Source: Paracoccaceae bacterium (GTDB lineage: Bacteria > Pseudomonadota > Alphaproteobacteria > Rhodobacterales > Rhodobacteraceae). From it: 64,000 bases of DNA. Positions 9,851 through 19,324 of this stretch are shown piece after piece. Every line of letters starts with the position of its first letter. Position 1 is the first letter of the stretch. The DNA lies in NCBI GenBank assembly GCA_020630695.1, contig JAHDIS010000006.1, positions 1 to 64,000 on the forward strand, read 5' to 3'. The notes beneath the pieces were generated by a model. The model searched no databases. It was not told the origin of the DNA and saw nothing but the letters and a program-made list of their open reading frames with translations. The position numbers and the translations under genes are program-made.

Positions 9851-10213
9851 TCACGCCTGAGCGACCCACTGTCTGGCATCGTCCAGTTCGCCCAATGCGA
9901 AGGTCCGCAGTCGTGTTGGCAACAACGCGCCAATTGCTTTGGACATCGGACTGATCCAGCCAATGTCCGACACAATTGCAACGTGGCTGACGTGGGACAT
10001 GTTGCGAAGGTCAAAGCGGATCCCCGGCATCAGGATCGACTTGTCAAAACCATCAAAACTTTCGATCACTTCGATGACCTTTATGTCGCCCTGACTGTCG
10101 ATAAAGCTCTGCAATGGTTTGATGATCGCTTCGAAATCATCAACCGTCACGCGGCCGTCCAGATGAATTTCAACGACACCGGTTTCTTCATTTTCCGTAT
10201 AGCGTACCGTCAT
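9851..10213 (-). CDS. STAS/SEC14-like (SpoIIAA-like) cytoplasmic protein
   Basis: This 120-residue protein resembles the SpoIIAA-like/STAS-SEC14 family (PF11964). It has an N-terminal beta strand pair around VVEIHLDGRVTVDDFEAII, a central segment KVIEVIESFDGFD, and the C-terminal LRTFALGELDDARQWV typical of this family (the F-x-L-x-E-x-x-x-A-x-x-W ending). The family's biochemical role is poorly defined; lipid or small-ligand binding has been proposed for relatives. It has no signal peptide. A near-perfect FNR-type palindrome lies about 60 bp upstream of its start. Confidence 0.7.
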   Translation of the reverse strand: MTVRYTENEETGVVEIHLDGRVTVDDFEAIIKPLQSFIDSQGDIKVIEVIESFDGFDKSILMPGIRFDLRNMSHVSHVAIVSDIGWISPMSKAIGALLPTRLRTFALGELDDARQWVAQA

Positions 10214-10266
10214 AGTTCAATCCTCCTTGGATGATTGAACGCTAGACCCTGCAGAGATGCTCCGCC

Positions 10267-10280
10267 TTGATCCGGATCAG
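10267..10280. promoter_or_regulatory. Candidate FNR/Crp-type box upstream of the STAS-like gene
   Basis: TTGATCCGGATCAG matches the FNR consensus TTGAT-N4-ATCAA at nine of ten defined positions. It lies in the short gap between two minus-strand genes and is centred about 60 bp before the STAS-like gene. A site with one mismatch is expected about twice by chance in 64 kb, so the call rests mainly on its intergenic position. Confidence 0.3.
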
Positions 10281-10285
10281 ATCAG

Positions 10286-10924
10286 TTATTGCGTTGAGGC
10301 CGCAGAAAGACGTGCGGCAAGGCGCAGTGCATGACTGGCATCATCAGCGACAGCAGGCATCAGCGGGTCATATGCCGCGCGTATGACGCCCGCAATGTCA
10401 GGCCTCAGCACCACGCGCCCGTTTTCAAGCTGCCCCAGTGGCGACTGATCTGTGAACGCCTGATCTGACCAAAGCAACATCGTTTGTACAACCTGACTCA
10501 GCGCCAGAGTTTCAGCCGGAACGGCGCTGAGGTTCTTGTCCATGCGCAAGAATACGAAACACGCAAGAATGGCGCCCTGCGCATCAAACCGGAATACGCG
10601 GTACTGATTGGCATCGGCCTGATGCAAACGCTGTACAAGCGGCTCAAGCCCGTCAACCATCCGCCCCAGATCGGGAACCTCCAGCAGTTCGTGCCAGTCC
10701 CGAAAGAAGAATACCATGACGTTCGCGCCAATCTCAGGATCGGTCTCGGCCATTTGATGCCCCGCCAACGCGCAGACGGCTTCGAAGGCACCCTTGATGA
10801 CCGACAGGGTCTCATCCTCGACACCGAAAACGATCGGAACGATCGGACGACCCCAGCGTGCGCACAAATAGCTGCCGTCCGATCGGGTGAACAAAGTTTC
10901 GATTTCAGATGCGGCAAGTGGCAT
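10286..10924 (-). CDS. Conserved hypothetical cytoplasmic protein
   Basis: The 212-residue product has no signal peptide or membrane segment and I do not recognise its family. It is acidic, begins MPLAASEIETLFTRSDGSYLCARWGRPIVP, and contains a conserved-looking stretch VMVFFFRDWHELLEVPDL. It sits immediately downstream of ruvCAB on the same strand, separated from ruvB by 46 bp, so it may be read from the ruv transcript. It also lies upstream of the STAS-like gene. No function can be assigned. Confidence 0.7.
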   Translation of the reverse strand: MPLAASEIETLFTRSDGSYLCARWGRPIVPIVFGVEDETLSVIKGAFEAVCALAGHQMAETDPEIGANVMVFFFRDWHELLEVPDLGRMVDGLEPLVQRLHQADANQYRVFRFDAQGAILACFVFLRMDKNLSAVPAETLALSQVVQTMLLWSDQAFTDQSPLGQLENGRVVLRPDIAGVIRAAYDPLMPAVADDASHALRLAARLSAASTQ

Positions 10925-10970
10925 GGCGCTCTCTCGTAACAGTCATGGCATGGAGCCGGACGCGCGGTGG

Positions 10971-11999
10971 CTAGACCTCAAAAAGGTCCGTTTGTCCGGG
11001 CGCTTTTGGCGGAGCAAGCCCCAAGTGGGTCCAGGCTTTTTGTGCCAACATGCGCCCGCGCGGGGTACGCTGGATCAAACCTTGCTGCAACAAATAAGGC
11101 TCCACAACTTCCTCTAGCGCATCGCGGCTTTCTGACAGTGCTGCCGACAGTGTTTCAATCCCAACCGGGCCGCCTTGGTAGTTTTCGGCGATCAGCGTCA
11201 GGTATCGTCGGTCTGCGCCATCCAATCCCAGTGAATCGACGCCCAACCGGGTCAGTGCGCTGTCTGCCAGCGCGCGGCTGACCACACCCCCGCCCTCAAC
11301 CACTGCAAAGTCGACGACACGTCGCAACAATCGACCGGCGATACGGGGCGTACCCCGGGCACGGCGCGCGATTTCCAGCGCCCCGTCACCCTGCACTTCG
11401 ACACCCAGTTTCACAGCGTTTCGTGCGACAATGGTTTCAAGCTCATCCACGGTGTAGAAATTTAGACGGGTCGGAATGCCAAAGCGATCCCGCAGCGGCG
11501 TGGTCAAGAGCCCCAAGCGCGTGGTTGCGCCCACCAAAGTGAAGGGTTGCAATTCTATCCTGACGGTCCGCGCTGCCGGGCCTTCTCCGATGACGAGGTC
11601 CAGCTCGAAATCTTCCATCGCGGGGTAAAGCACTTCTTCGACAGCGGGGTTCAAGCGGTGGATTTCGTCTATGAAAAGCACGTCGTTGCGTTCCAGATTG
11701 GTCAGGATCGCAGCAAGATCACCGGCCTTTGCCAAGACCGGGCCCGAGGTCATCCGAAAACCAACACCCAGCTCTCGTGACATGATCTGGGCCAGGGTGG
11801 TCTTGCCCAGTCCCGGAGGTCCATGAAACAGCGTGTGGTCCATTGCCTCGGACCGCGCACGGGCGGATTGCACAAAGACCCGCAAATTGGCCCGCGCGTC
11901 GGCCTGCCCGATGAAATCATCGAGCATTTGCGGACGCAGGGCGCGATCCACGTCTTCCTTCATCGCTTCGGGCCGCAGGGTTGGGTCAGGCTCGGTCAC
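10971..11999 (-). CDS. ruvB: RuvB, Holliday junction branch-migration ATPase
   Basis: The 342-residue protein is RuvB over its whole length. The N-terminus has [12 protein letters not shown], followed by the Walker A loop [12 protein letters not shown] near residues 55-66, the Walker [21 protein letters not shown], sensor 1 [19 protein letters not shown], and the C-terminal winged helix with [10 protein letters not shown]. RuvB is the AAA+ motor that drives branch migration of Holliday junctions with RuvA. The gene follows ruvA with a 3-bp gap, in the standard ruvC-ruvA-ruvB order. Confidence 0.97.
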   Translation of the reverse strand: MTEPDPTLRPEAMKEDVDRALRPQMLDDFIGQADARANLRVFVQSARARSEAMDHTLFHGPPGLGKTTLAQIMSRELGVGFRMTSGPVLAKAGDLAAILTNLERNDVLFIDEIHRLNPAVEEVLYPAMEDFELDLVIGEGPAARTVRIELQPFTLVGATTRLGLLTTPLRDRFGIPTRLNFYTVDELETIVARNAVKLGVEVQGDGALEIARRARGTPRIAGRLLRRVVDFAVVEGGGVVSRALADSALTRLGVDSLGLDGADRRYLTLIAENYQGGPVGIETLSAALSESRDALEEVVEPYLLQQGLIQRTPRGRMLAQKAWTHLGLAPPKAPGQTDLFEV

Positions 12000-12002
12000 G
12001 CG

Positions 12003-12674
12003 TTACCCTTTCGGTGCCAACAGCTTGAGTGCTGCACGGATCAGCGCCGCAGTGTCGGCATCGGGGGCTTCACCTGCCGCCTGCGCAACGGCCGCTGCAG
12101 CCTCACCCGGAGCATATCCAAGGTTGGACAAGGCGGACAGCGCCTCGGCCTGAGCGGCGCCACCAGCGGCTTGGGACGGTGCGGGCGCCGGGGTCGGCTT
12201 TGGTTCCATCGGTTCGATCACGGCATCATCCGCCGTCGCCTGAGCCGGTGCGCCTGCCCCCATCGCCATGACTGTCGGGGCCTTGTCTTTAAGTTCGTTA
12301 ACCACGCGCTGCGCCGTTTTCGGGCCAATTCCCTTGGCCGCTTTCACCGCGTTCCAATCCCCCAGAGCGATGGCGCGGCTTACGCCATCCGGACCCAGCG
12401 TCCCGAGTATCACAAGTGAGGCCTTGGCCCCCACGCCCTGAACGCTCATCAACAGGCGGTGCCATTCCTTTTCCACCAACGTCGGAAAACCGAACAGCTG
12501 CAAAATGTCTTCCCGCACAAGCAGATCCGTGAACAAAGCTGCAGCCTCACCTGCGGCTGGCAATCCGGCCATGGTTCTTTCAGAGCAGTAAACAACATAA
12601 CCGACGCCCCTGACGTCGATCAGCACGTGATCTGTGGACTTGTATTCAATTCTGCCCGCTATACGACCAATCAT
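12003..12674 (-). CDS. ruvA: RuvA, Holliday junction-binding subunit
   Basis: From the ATG at 12674 the product is 223 residues, starting [20 protein letters not shown] as is typical of RuvA. Domain I is the OB fold. Domain II contains helix-hairpin-helix motifs ([17 protein letters not shown] and [18 protein letters not shown]). A low-complexity Ala/Pro-rich linker leads to the C-terminal RuvB-binding domain ([16 protein letters not shown]). RuvA tetramers hold the four-way junction for RuvB. The start codon overlaps the ruvC stop (positions 12671-12674), which suggests translational coupling. A longer upstream frame inside ruvC was discounted. Confidence 0.96.
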   Translation of the reverse strand: MIGRIAGRIEYKSTDHVLIDVRGVGYVVYCSERTMAGLPAAGEAAALFTDLLVREDILQLFGFPTLVEKEWHRLLMSVQGVGAKASLVILGTLGPDGVSRAIALGDWNAVKAAKGIGPKTAQRVVNELKDKAPTVMAMGAGAPAQATADDAVIEPMEPKPTPAPAPSQAAGGAAQAEALSALSNLGYAPGEAAAAVAQAAGEAPDADTAALIRAALKLLAPKG

Positions 12675-13159
12675 GCTTTGACCTTCATGCGCTGAACCGA
12701 TCCATGATGGGCATGACAAATCGCAATAGCGAGCGCATCAGCAGCATCAGGGCCCTCAATCTTGACCCCGGGCATTTGCATCCGGACCATGTGCGCGATT
12801 TGTGTCTTGTCGGCATGCCCTACGCCGACCACCGTTTTCTTGACGGTATTCGGAGCGTATTCGCCCACATCCAATCCAAACTGCGCCGGAACCAACATCG
12901 CAATGCCGCGTGCCTGCCCCAGCTTCAGAGTGCTGGCCCCGTCTTTGTTGACAAAGGTTTGTTCCACAGCAGCCTGCTGCGGTGCGTGTGTTTGGCAAAT
13001 TTGGGTCAGTTGTTCATGTAGCGAACAGAGCCGTGCTGCCAGACTGTCACCCTGAGAGCGACAAATACCGTTGGCGACATGTGCGATTCGGCTGCCATCG
13101 ACATCGATCACCCCCCACCCGAGGTTCCGAAGACCCGGATCAATACCCAAAACCCGCAT
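12671..13159 (-). CDS. ruvC: RuvC, Holliday junction resolvase
   Basis: The 162-residue protein starts [18 protein letters not shown], with the first catalytic Asp at position 7. The later acidic residues lie in AAVEQTF and in [12 protein letters not shown] near the C-terminus, giving the four-carboxylate RNase H-like active site. RuvC resolves Holliday junctions by paired nicks. The ATG at 13159 was chosen over an upstream in-frame start because MRVLGIDPG is the conserved family N-terminus. It is the first gene of ruvCAB. I found no SOS box of the alphaproteobacterial GTTC-N7-GTTC type upstream. Confidence 0.96.
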   Translation of the reverse strand: MRVLGIDPGLRNLGWGVIDVDGSRIAHVANGICRSQGDSLAARLCSLHEQLTQICQTHAPQQAAVEQTFVNKDGASTLKLGQARGIAMLVPAQFGLDVGEYAPNTVKKTVVGVGHADKTQIAHMVRMQMPGVKIEGPDAADALAIAICHAHHGSVQRMKVKA

Positions 13160-13477
13160 CGCTGCCCGCCATTGTTGCTTTGTCGCCACGACTAGCACGA
13201 AACGCGAACAAAGGCCAAGGTTAATGCGCCGCGGCCAAAAAACGACCACCGCTTTTCCACAAGCGACAACAAGGTTGAAAACCGACGTCGCTCATGTCGA
13301 TTTCGGAACTTTGGAAAACAAGTTTTCGCCATATTTCACAAGGTGTTAACGCCAATCATAGCTATGCATTTTCAGCATAGAACCCATGCGATTTTAGCGC
13401 CTTGTTGCGCGTTCAAAGCAGGCCTAAGTGCGGATTCAGAAAGACAACATTCCAAACCCAAATCAAGGAGACCAGAA
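13160..13477. other. Intergenic region between ruvC and the DUF1127 gene
   Basis: This 318-bp stretch holds no coding sequence I can support. It must contain the divergent promoters of ruvCAB and of the DUF1127 gene. A small inverted repeat (CTATGC at 13362-13367 and GCATAG at 13375-13380) lies about 100 bp before the DUF1127 start, and an AAGGAG ribosome-binding site at 13465-13470 precedes its ATG. I saw no confident -35/-10 pair. Confidence 0.5.
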
Positions 13478-13681
13478 ATGGCCGCTATTGACACGTCCCG
13501 CCCCTTCGCTGCTTCCGGCTCCACCGGCCGCATCGGCACCCTGTTCACTTCGATCTTCGCGACTGCTGCCGCGTGGAACGACGCGCGCCTGACCCGCAAG
13601 AGCCTCGAAGCGCTGTCCGATCGTGAACTGGAAGACATCGGCCTGTGCCGTGGTGATATCGACGGTGTTGCACACCGCTAA
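13478..13681 (+). CDS. Small DUF1127 protein
   Basis: The 67-residue protein ends with the DUF1127 signature: a W-x-x-A-R-x-x-R-K-S-L-E-A-L-S-D-R-E-L-x-D-I-G-L stretch (residues ~38-60) followed by an R-G-D-I-like turn (here CRGDIDGVAHR). Small DUF1127 (YjiS-like) proteins are widespread in Alphaproteobacteria; some are Arg-rich RNA-associated factors that affect sRNA and phosphate physiology, but no role is fixed for this one. The gene has a good AAGGAG Shine-Dalgarno, a long leader, and a strong terminator directly downstream, so it is probably a monocistronic, well-expressed transcript. Confidence 0.88.
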   Translation: MAAIDTSRPFAASGSTGRIGTLFTSIFATAAAWNDARLTRKSLEALSDRELEDIGLCRGDIDGVAHR

Positions 13682-13707
13682 AGGCAATTGCCTTACCTGT
13701 AAAAACG

Positions 13708-13745
13708 AAGGCCCGTGTTCACCGGAACACGGGCCTTTATTTCGT
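13708..13745 (+). terminator. Rho-independent terminator of the DUF1127 gene
   Basis: A 13-bp perfect stem (AAGGCCCGTGTTC at 13708-13720 pairing with 13725-13737) with an ACCG tetraloop is followed by a T-rich tail (CCTTTATTTCG). It starts 26 bp after the stop codon. It may also serve the convergent gene ending at 13759. Confidence 0.85.
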
Positions 13746-13758
13746 GAGAGGAGAGAAT

Positions 13759-14103
13759 TCAGAGAAGAAAAGCCGCTGCCTGCTGCGAAAGCCAGGCTGT
13801 GACAGGATCAATCTGCATGAGCCAAGCGCCAGCCCGCTCATAGGTATTTCCGAGTTGCAATACGCTGACACGCTCCATGTAGAGCTCTTCACCAATTCCG
13901 GTCAGCAAAAGCACCTTGAAGGCCATGAACGCCAGAACGGCAAGAAACAGAATGCGGCTCAGATATCCGCCGATCTTGCTGTCCGGCTTTTGCATGATGA
14001 CGCCATTGGCAGTCATCTTGTTGCGATAGCCCTTGGCCATCCGCGTGTGTTTACGGCGAATGGCTTTCTGTCGTTTGTCAAAATCACGAAGTGCGCGATC
14101 CAT
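13759..14103 (-). CDS. Small membrane protein of unknown function
   Basis: From the ATG at 14103 (preceded by an AGAGG ribosome-binding site) the product is 114 residues. The N-terminal ~45 residues are strongly basic (RDFDKRQKAIRRKHTRMAKG), followed by one hydrophobic helix (ILFLAVLAFMAFKVLLLTGI) and a periplasmic-looking tail. The topology is an inward-facing basic head with a single membrane anchor. I do not recognise a named family. A longer GTG-started frame to 14154 exists but lacks a good ribosome-binding site. It is convergent with the DUF1127 gene. Confidence 0.65.
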   Translation of the reverse strand: MDRALRDFDKRQKAIRRKHTRMAKGYRNKMTANGVIMQKPDSKIGGYLSRILFLAVLAFMAFKVLLLTGIGEELYMERVSVLQLGNTYERAGAWLMQIDPVTAWLSQQAAAFLL

Positions 14104-14209
14104 GGCAGCCTCTGGTATATCCGGCCCCCACCAGACAAGGCTTTTTCTAGGCACAGATTGTGGCGGGATTAGGGCGAACGCCGCAAGTTTTCCCTAAAAC
14201 CGCCCCTTA

Positions 14210-15085
14210 TCAAACCGCTTTGCGAAGCGTTAGCGTCACCCAGTCACCAATGTCGTCCTGCAGCTCAAGATTGATGCCATTTCGTGCATAAACTTCGATG
14301 ACATCATTGGCTTGCCGCGTAAGAATCCCCGAAAGAATCGCATAACCGCCGGGCACGAGGTGTCGGGCCATATGTGGGGCCAGATCGATCAGCGGTTGTT
14401 TGAGGATATTCGCAAAGACGAGATCGAAGGGCGCAGCGGCACCAATTTCGGGATGATCAAACCCAACCGCTTCGAGACAGGTCACCTTGTCATTCAGATC
14501 GTTTGCACGAACGTTCACTTCGGCAACTTCAACGGCAACAGCGTCAATGTCCGAGGCAATCACCGGATCAGGCCAAATCCGCGCGGCCGCCATGGCCAAA
14601 ACCGCAGTTCCGCAACCGATGTCAGCCACTTTGGTGCCCTGGAAACCACCACTCGCCAATCGGTCGAGCGCCTTGAGGCATCCAAGCGTGGTGCCGTGAT
14701 GGCCAGTTCCAAAGGCCATCGCCGCCTCAATGAGCAGCGGCTCAGCGCCTTCCGGGATCTTGTCGGCATCATGTGAGCCGTAGACAAAAAACCGTCCGGC
14801 CTCGACCGGGGTCAATTCGCGCCGGACCTTGTCGACCCAATCGGTGTCAGGAACTTCGCTAACCACAAAGGGCTGGGCGTTGAACGCCGCCGCCAGCAAG
14901 GCCAGTTCGACGTCATCAGGTGCCTCAAGGAAATATCCACCGACTTCCCATGTCCCGCTTCCGTCTTCGATCTCGAAAACGCCGATACCAGTCGGTTCCG
15001 GGTCCAGAAGCTCCAATGCCTCGCCCAGCGCTTCGGCCTGCGGCTTTTCAGGAAGTTTGGTGAATGCAGTCCAGGTCGCAGCCAT
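14210..15085 (-). CDS. prmA: PrmA, ribosomal protein L11 methyltransferase
   Basis: The 291-residue product matches PrmA in length and layout. It has an N-terminal substrate-recognition domain, the segment PLLIEAAMAFGTGHHGTTLGCL characteristic of PrmA, the SAM-binding motif VADIGCGTAVLAMAAARIW (residues ~152-170), and the DLVFANILKQPL motif (NPPF-type position). PrmA trimethylates lysines and the N-terminus of ribosomal protein L11. It stands alone between a small membrane protein gene and an MFS transporter on the same strand. Confidence 0.92.
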   Translation of the reverse strand: MAATWTAFTKLPEKPQAEALGEALELLDPEPTGIGVFEIEDGSGTWEVGGYFLEAPDDVELALLAAAFNAQPFVVSEVPDTDWVDKVRRELTPVEAGRFFVYGSHDADKIPEGAEPLLIEAAMAFGTGHHGTTLGCLKALDRLASGGFQGTKVADIGCGTAVLAMAAARIWPDPVIASDIDAVAVEVAEVNVRANDLNDKVTCLEAVGFDHPEIGAAAPFDLVFANILKQPLIDLAPHMARHLVPGGYAILSGILTRQANDVIEVYARNGINLELQDDIGDWVTLTLRKAV

Positions 15086-15108
15086 GTGTCGTCCTCTTTG
15101 TATCGGTT

Positions 15109-16410
15109 TTATTCTGCGGGTGCCGCAGGCATGTAACGTGAAAAAACGGTCTCATTTCCGGGCTCCGGATGCCTAGGGATCATCAGCGCCAACACGAGGC
15201 TGACCAAAGCCATCCCAGCCGCAATAGCAAAGACCGCACCGGGCGATTTCAGCCAAAGATATCCCAGCACAGCGGGTAGGAAGACCGCCGCAATATGGTT
15301 TATCGTAAAGGCAACCGCTGCTGTCGGGGCAATGTCGCCCGGATCGGCAATCTTCTGAAAATAGGTTTTCAGTGCCAGAGCAAGCGCAAAGAAAATGTTG
15401 TTCGTGACATAGAGGACAGCCCCCAACATGGCGCCCCAACCAAACCAATAGATGCCGCCATAAAGCGCAAAGACCGTCACCAGCCCAACGTATTCAAACG
15501 CCATCGCGTTGCGTTCACCAAAGCGGTGCACGACATGTCCCAACACCGGGGCAAGCACCATGTTCGCCACCAGTGTGACCAGCATCAGTTTGGTGATTTC
15601 GTCGACGGAATACCCGAACCGTTCGACCATCATGAAACCCGCGAAGACAACGAAAATTTGCCGCCGAGCCCCGGACATGAACTGAAGCGCATAGTAGAGC
15701 CAGTATCTGCGCCGCAGCACGAACTTCGTAACCTGAGGGTGGGGTGAGTCGAAATTCGGGATGACCAGAACGCAATAGGCCACGATCAAGAGCGTCAGCC
15801 CACCCGAGATCATGTAGACAAAGTTGTAGCTGAGGTCGAAGGTCCGCCATGTCATGACAATTGCGACGTAGGCAACCAAAGTCGCCGCCGATCCAGCCGC
15901 AATCAGCAGGCCAAGCATTTGCGGCGCCCGATCCTTGGGCAACCATTGCAGCTGCAGCGATTGGTTTACCGTTTCGTAGTAGTGAAACCCAAACGAGCTG
16001 ATCAGCGTCACGAACAGCAGCCCGCCCATCGAAGGGAACTGCGCCGTGATTGCTGTCGCAACGCCCAGCAAGGCCAGCGAAATCATGGCCAGAGTCTGCT
16101 CGCGCACAAATAGAATGACGGCGATCACACCAACGGCGAAAAAGCCTGGTATCTCTCGAACTGTGTGCAGCCAGCCGATATCAGCGCCATCAAATTGGGC
16201 CGCCTCGATGACAAAATTGTTCAACAGCGCCGACCATGTCGCAAAACTGAGCGGCATGGCGATTGCCATCAAGAACAAGAGCGTCACAGGCCTACGCCAG
16301 ATTGGCAGGTCACGGGCAGCAGAGAGCGATACCGGTTTCACGGCTTTGCCTTTACGCCCTTTGCCCCGACTTGGCGAGAGCCTGATCTGGATCAAAGTTT
16401 CGATGGGCAA
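15109..16410 (-). CDS. MFS transporter
   Basis: The 433-residue protein has about twelve transmembrane helices (first at ~LLFLMAIAMPLSFATW, last at ~AGMALVSLVLALMI) and the two-halved layout of the major facilitator superfamily, with a basic N-terminal tail. The substrate cannot be read from sequence; the segment SSFGFHYYETVNQSLQLQWL and the absence of a drug-efflux motif C argue against a simple drug exporter label. The gene follows prmA's promoter region in the same direction. An alternative GTG start at 16341 would place an FNR-like palindrome upstream of the gene rather than within it. Confidence 0.8.
   Translation of the reverse strand: MPIETLIQIRLSPSRGKGRKGKAVKPVSLSAARDLPIWRRPVTLLFLMAIAMPLSFATWSALLNNFVIEAAQFDGADIGWLHTVREIPGFFAVGVIAVILFVREQTLAMISLALLGVATAITAQFPSMGGLLFVTLISSFGFHYYETVNQSLQLQWLPKDRAPQMLGLLIAAGSAATLVAYVAIVMTWRTFDLSYNFVYMISGGLTLLIVAYCVLVIPNFDSPHPQVTKFVLRRRYWLYYALQFMSGARRQIFVVFAGFMMVERFGYSVDEITKLMLVTLVANMVLAPVLGHVVHRFGERNAMAFEYVGLVTVFALYGGIYWFGWGAMLGAVLYVTNNIFFALALALKTYFQKIADPGDIAPTAAVAFTINHIAAVFLPAVLGYLWLKSPGAVFAIAAGMALVSLVLALMIPRHPEPGNETVFSRYMPAAPAE
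16382..16395. promoter_or_regulatory. Candidate FNR/Crp-type box before the YeeE/YedE gene
   Basis: CTGATCTGGATCAA matches TTGAT-N4-ATCAA at nine of ten positions and ends 54 bp before the YeeE/YedE ATG. It overlaps the first codons of the divergent MFS frame if the 16410 start is used. As a one-mismatch site it could be chance. Confidence 0.3.
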
Positions 16411-16449
16411 AAACGCCCATACCGCAGCCAGCCAAGAGCTGGAGGCCCT

Positions 16450-17511
16450 ATGGACATCATTTCACTTGTCGAGCGCATCGGCGAAGCACCGACCGCTGCC
16501 CTCTTTGGATTGCTTACCGGAATCATTTTCGGGGTCGCGGCCCAGCGATCTCGGTTTTGTCTGCGCGCCGCCGTCGTTGAATTCGCGCGCGGGCAGATGA
16601 AAGACAAGGTTGCCGTCTGGCTTCTGACCTTTTCAACAGCTGTTGTGTGGGTTCAGGGCGCGCAGCTTTTGGGTCTGATCGACACTGCTGAGGCCCGTAT
16701 GATGGCAGTTCCGGGCAGTTGGTCGGGGGCTGTGATCGGTGGAATGTTGTTTGGCGCAGGTATGGTTCTGGCGCGCGGGTGCTCCGGCCGCCTGCTGGTT
16801 CTGGCCGCCACAGGCAACCTGCGTTCCGTGGTTTCGGGTTTGATTTTCGCGGTCGTCGCGCAAATGACTTTGACCGGCTGGCTCGCTCCCGCGCGGGACT
16901 ACCTTGCCGGGCTTTCCATAACCGGCGGCGGTCGCAACATGGACCTCATTGCCGCGGCGCATCTGCCGGAACAGGCTGGATTGGTTTTTGGATTGCTGAC
17001 CGCGCTGTTGGCATTAGAGCTGTCGCGCCGGAACCGAATTGGGGCAAGACGTTTGGTCTTTGCCTCAGGTGTTGGTTTTGCTGCTGCCTTGGGGTGGGGC
17101 CTGACTTTCAGCCTCAGTCAGGTCAGCTTTGATCCGGTTCAGATCGAAAGCCTGACGTTCACAGGACCGTCGGCCAACACGCTGATGTTCTTTCTGGATC
17201 GGAACTCAGTGCTTGAATTCGATATTGGTCTGGTGCCCGGCGTTGTCATTGGATCCTTTTTGGCCGCTGCCTTCACTGGCGAGCTGAAAGTTCAGGGTTT
17301 CGAAGGACCAAGCCCTATGCGCAATGCCATGATCGGCGCAGGCTTGATGGGCTTTGGCGGCATGCTGGCCGGTGGCTGCGCCATTGGTGCCGGGGTCAGT
17401 GGTGGGTCCATATTCGCCGGAACCGCATGGCTTGCGCTTTTTTGTATGTGGATCGGCGGTATGGCCACTGATCTGGCACTCGGCGGAAGACGCCAAGCCA
17501 TTCCCGCCTGA
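16450..17511 (+). CDS. YeeE/YedE family permease (TsuA-like sulfur-compound transporter)
   Basis: The 353-residue membrane protein has two homologous halves of DUF395/sulfur-transport type. The three family cysteines are visible: SRFCLRAA near residue 37, ARGCSGRLL near 115, and AGGCAIGAGVSGG near 310. In the characterised relative TsuA (YeeE) these cysteines line the path that imports thiosulfate. A thiosulfate or related sulfur substrate is therefore plausible but not shown. The ATG at 16450 follows a GGAGG at 16441-16445. The longer open frame upstream runs through the divergent MFS gene and was discarded. Confidence 0.82.
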   Translation: MDIISLVERIGEAPTAALFGLLTGIIFGVAAQRSRFCLRAAVVEFARGQMKDKVAVWLLTFSTAVVWVQGAQLLGLIDTAEARMMAVPGSWSGAVIGGMLFGAGMVLARGCSGRLLVLAATGNLRSVVSGLIFAVVAQMTLTGWLAPARDYLAGLSITGGGRNMDLIAAAHLPEQAGLVFGLLTALLALELSRRNRIGARRLVFASGVGFAAALGWGLTFSLSQVSFDPVQIESLTFTGPSANTLMFFLDRNSVLEFDIGLVPGVVIGSFLAAAFTGELKVQGFEGPSPMRNAMIGAGLMGFGGMLAGGCAIGAGVSGGSIFAGTAWLALFCMWIGGMATDLALGGRRQAIPA

Positions 17512-17521
17512 CGGCCCGGTG

Positions 17522-18283
17522 TCAGTTGCGAATGCGCCAGCCGGTCTTGAATATCCACCAAATCACGGCAAGGCAAAGCAGCGTGAAACCGCCAATCGCC
17601 AGAAGGCTAAGGCCGATGGGAACATCCGCCAGTCCGTAGAACGACCAGCGGAATCCTGAGATCAGATAGACCACCGGGTTGAACAACGTGACGGTTTGCC
17701 AGAACGGCGGCAACATCGAAATCGAATAGAAGGCCCCACCGAGGAAAACCAAGGGTGTGACGACCAAAAGAGGCACCAGCTGAAGCTGTTCAAAATTGCT
17801 GGCCCAGATCCCGATGATAAAGCCCAGCAAGGCAAAGCTGAGACAGGTCAGCAGCAAAAACGCGATCATCGCCAAAGGGTTCTGAATCACCACATCAACG
17901 AACAATGCAGCCGTGGCCAGAATGACAACGCCGATGAACAATGCCTTGGTTGCAGCGGCGCCGACATAGCCAAGGACAATTTCCAGAAAGCTCAGGGGTG
18001 CAGACAGCAATTCGTTGATCGTGCCGATGAATTTCGGGAAATAGATCCCGAAGGACGCATTGGATATGGCCTGCGTGATGACGCTTAGCATGATCAGCCC
18101 CGGCACGATGAAAGCGCCATAGCTGACGCCTTCAACCTGATCGATCCGGCTGCCAATCGCCGCACCAAAGACGACAAAGTAAAGCGATGTGGAAATCACC
18201 GGCGAAACGAAACTTTGCGTTAGGGTTCGAAAGAAACGGGCCATTTCGAACTTGTAAATGGCAATGACAGCACCCCAGTTCAT
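17522..18283 (-). CDS. ABC-2 type transporter permease (YadH-like)
   Basis: The 253-residue protein has six hydrophobic helices and the ABC-2 permease signature region ([24 protein letters not shown] and the [29 protein letters not shown] segment). Length and sequence match the YadH/NodJ group, which with its ATPase forms an exporter of unknown or polysaccharide/drug-like substrates. It overlaps the upstream ATPase gene by 4 bp, so the two are one transcription and translation unit. It ends 10 bp from the convergent YeeE/YedE gene. Confidence 0.88.
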   Translation of the reverse strand: MNWGAVIAIYKFEMARFFRTLTQSFVSPVISTSLYFVVFGAAIGSRIDQVEGVSYGAFIVPGLIMLSVITQAISNASFGIYFPKFIGTINELLSAPLSFLEIVLGYVGAAATKALFIGVVILATAALFVDVVIQNPLAMIAFLLLTCLSFALLGFIIGIWASNFEQLQLVPLLVVTPLVFLGGAFYSISMLPPFWQTVTLFNPVVYLISGFRWSFYGLADVPIGLSLLAIGGFTLLCLAVIWWIFKTGWRIRN

Positions 18284-19215
18284 GCCTCGTCCTCCTGTTT
18301 GGCCGAAACCAGGCCGACAAAAATATCTTCGAGCGAGTTCTGCACGGTGCTGACGTCGCGCACGGCGATCCCCGCATCGGTCAGGCCTGCCATCAACCGC
18401 GCGATACCCGTGCGCTCGGCAGACGTGTCATAAGAATAGACCAAGGCTTTGCCGTCTCTTTCGATCCGCAAATCAAAGCCGTCAAATCCGCCCGGCACCT
18501 CGGTCAGCGGCTCGTCCAGCTCCACCCTCAATTCCTTGTGGCCCATCCGGTTCATCAGGCTGTCTTTTTCCTCGACCAGCAGGATTTGCCCCTTGTCGAT
18601 TACCCCGACACGGTCTGCGATGGCCTCAGCCTCTTCGATATAATGCGTGGTCAGAATGATGGTGACGCCATCAGCCTTCAATTCATTCACGATGTCCCAC
18701 ATGTCCCGGCGCAACTCGACGTCGACACCGGCCGTCGGCTCGTCCAGAAACAACACGCGCGGTTCATGGGACAATGCCTTGGCAATCAGTACCCGCCGTT
18801 TCATCCCGCCTGACAGTGCGCGAATTGGTGTGTCGCGTTTGTCCCACAAGGACAGCTTTCGCAAAATACTTTCGATGCGGGCATCGTCCCGGGGCAAGCC
18901 GAACAAGCCGCGCGAAAAGCGGACCGTGTTGATCACCTTCTCAAAGGGTTCAAGCGTGATCTCCTGAGGCACCAAGCCGACAATGGAACGGGCCTGCCTG
19001 TACCGCTCGACCACATCATGCCCACCCACCGTGATGGTGCCGGAGGTTGGCAAAGTGATGCCACATATAGCCGAAATAAGCGTTGTTTTGCCTGCACCAT
19101 TCGGCCCCAGCAAAGCGAGGATCTCGCCTTCTTTGATGTCAAGATTGACGCCCCCCAACGCCTGAAAACCACCATCGTAGGTTTTGAAAACGTCTCTGAT
19201 CTCGACCATCGGCAT
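18280..19215 (-). CDS. ABC transporter ATPase (YadG-like)
   Basis: From the ATG at 19215 the product is 311 residues. It contains Walker [13 protein letters not shown], the Q-loop near [12 protein letters not shown], the signature [15 protein letters not shown], Walker [14 protein letters not shown], and the H-loop TTHYIEEAE. The C-terminal extension after residue ~220 is the regulatory region usual in YadG/CcmA/NodI-type ATPases. It powers the downstream ABC-2 permease. A 67-codon upstream extension in the open frame lacks homology and overlaps the divergent EamA gene, so the internal ATG with AGGAG upstream is preferred. Confidence 0.9.
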   Translation of the reverse strand: MPMVEIRDVFKTYDGGFQALGGVNLDIKEGEILALLGPNGAGKTTLISAICGITLPTSGTITVGGHDVVERYRQARSIVGLVPQEITLEPFEKVINTVRFSRGLFGLPRDDARIESILRKLSLWDKRDTPIRALSGGMKRRVLIAKALSHEPRVLFLDEPTAGVDVELRRDMWDIVNELKADGVTIILTTHYIEEAEAIADRVGVIDKGQILLVEEKDSLMNRMGHKELRVELDEPLTEVPGGFDGFDLRIERDGKALVYSYDTSAERTGIARLMAGLTDAGIAVRDVSTVQNSLEDIFVGLVSAKQEDEA

Positions 19216-19324
19216 AGGCAAACTCCTTTGGCCGCAATCTAAACGGACCAGTTCAGAACACAATGGCCACTCGCATGTCGTTTTTGGAGATGCCTTTACC
19301 GCACGAAAGGCGTAGCCAATCGGT

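Noticed and set aside
13160-13250. SOS (LexA) box before ruvCAB
   Set aside because: The alphaproteobacterial GTTC-N7-GTTC pattern is not present in either orientation; only a GAAA-N3-GAAC near-match was seen.
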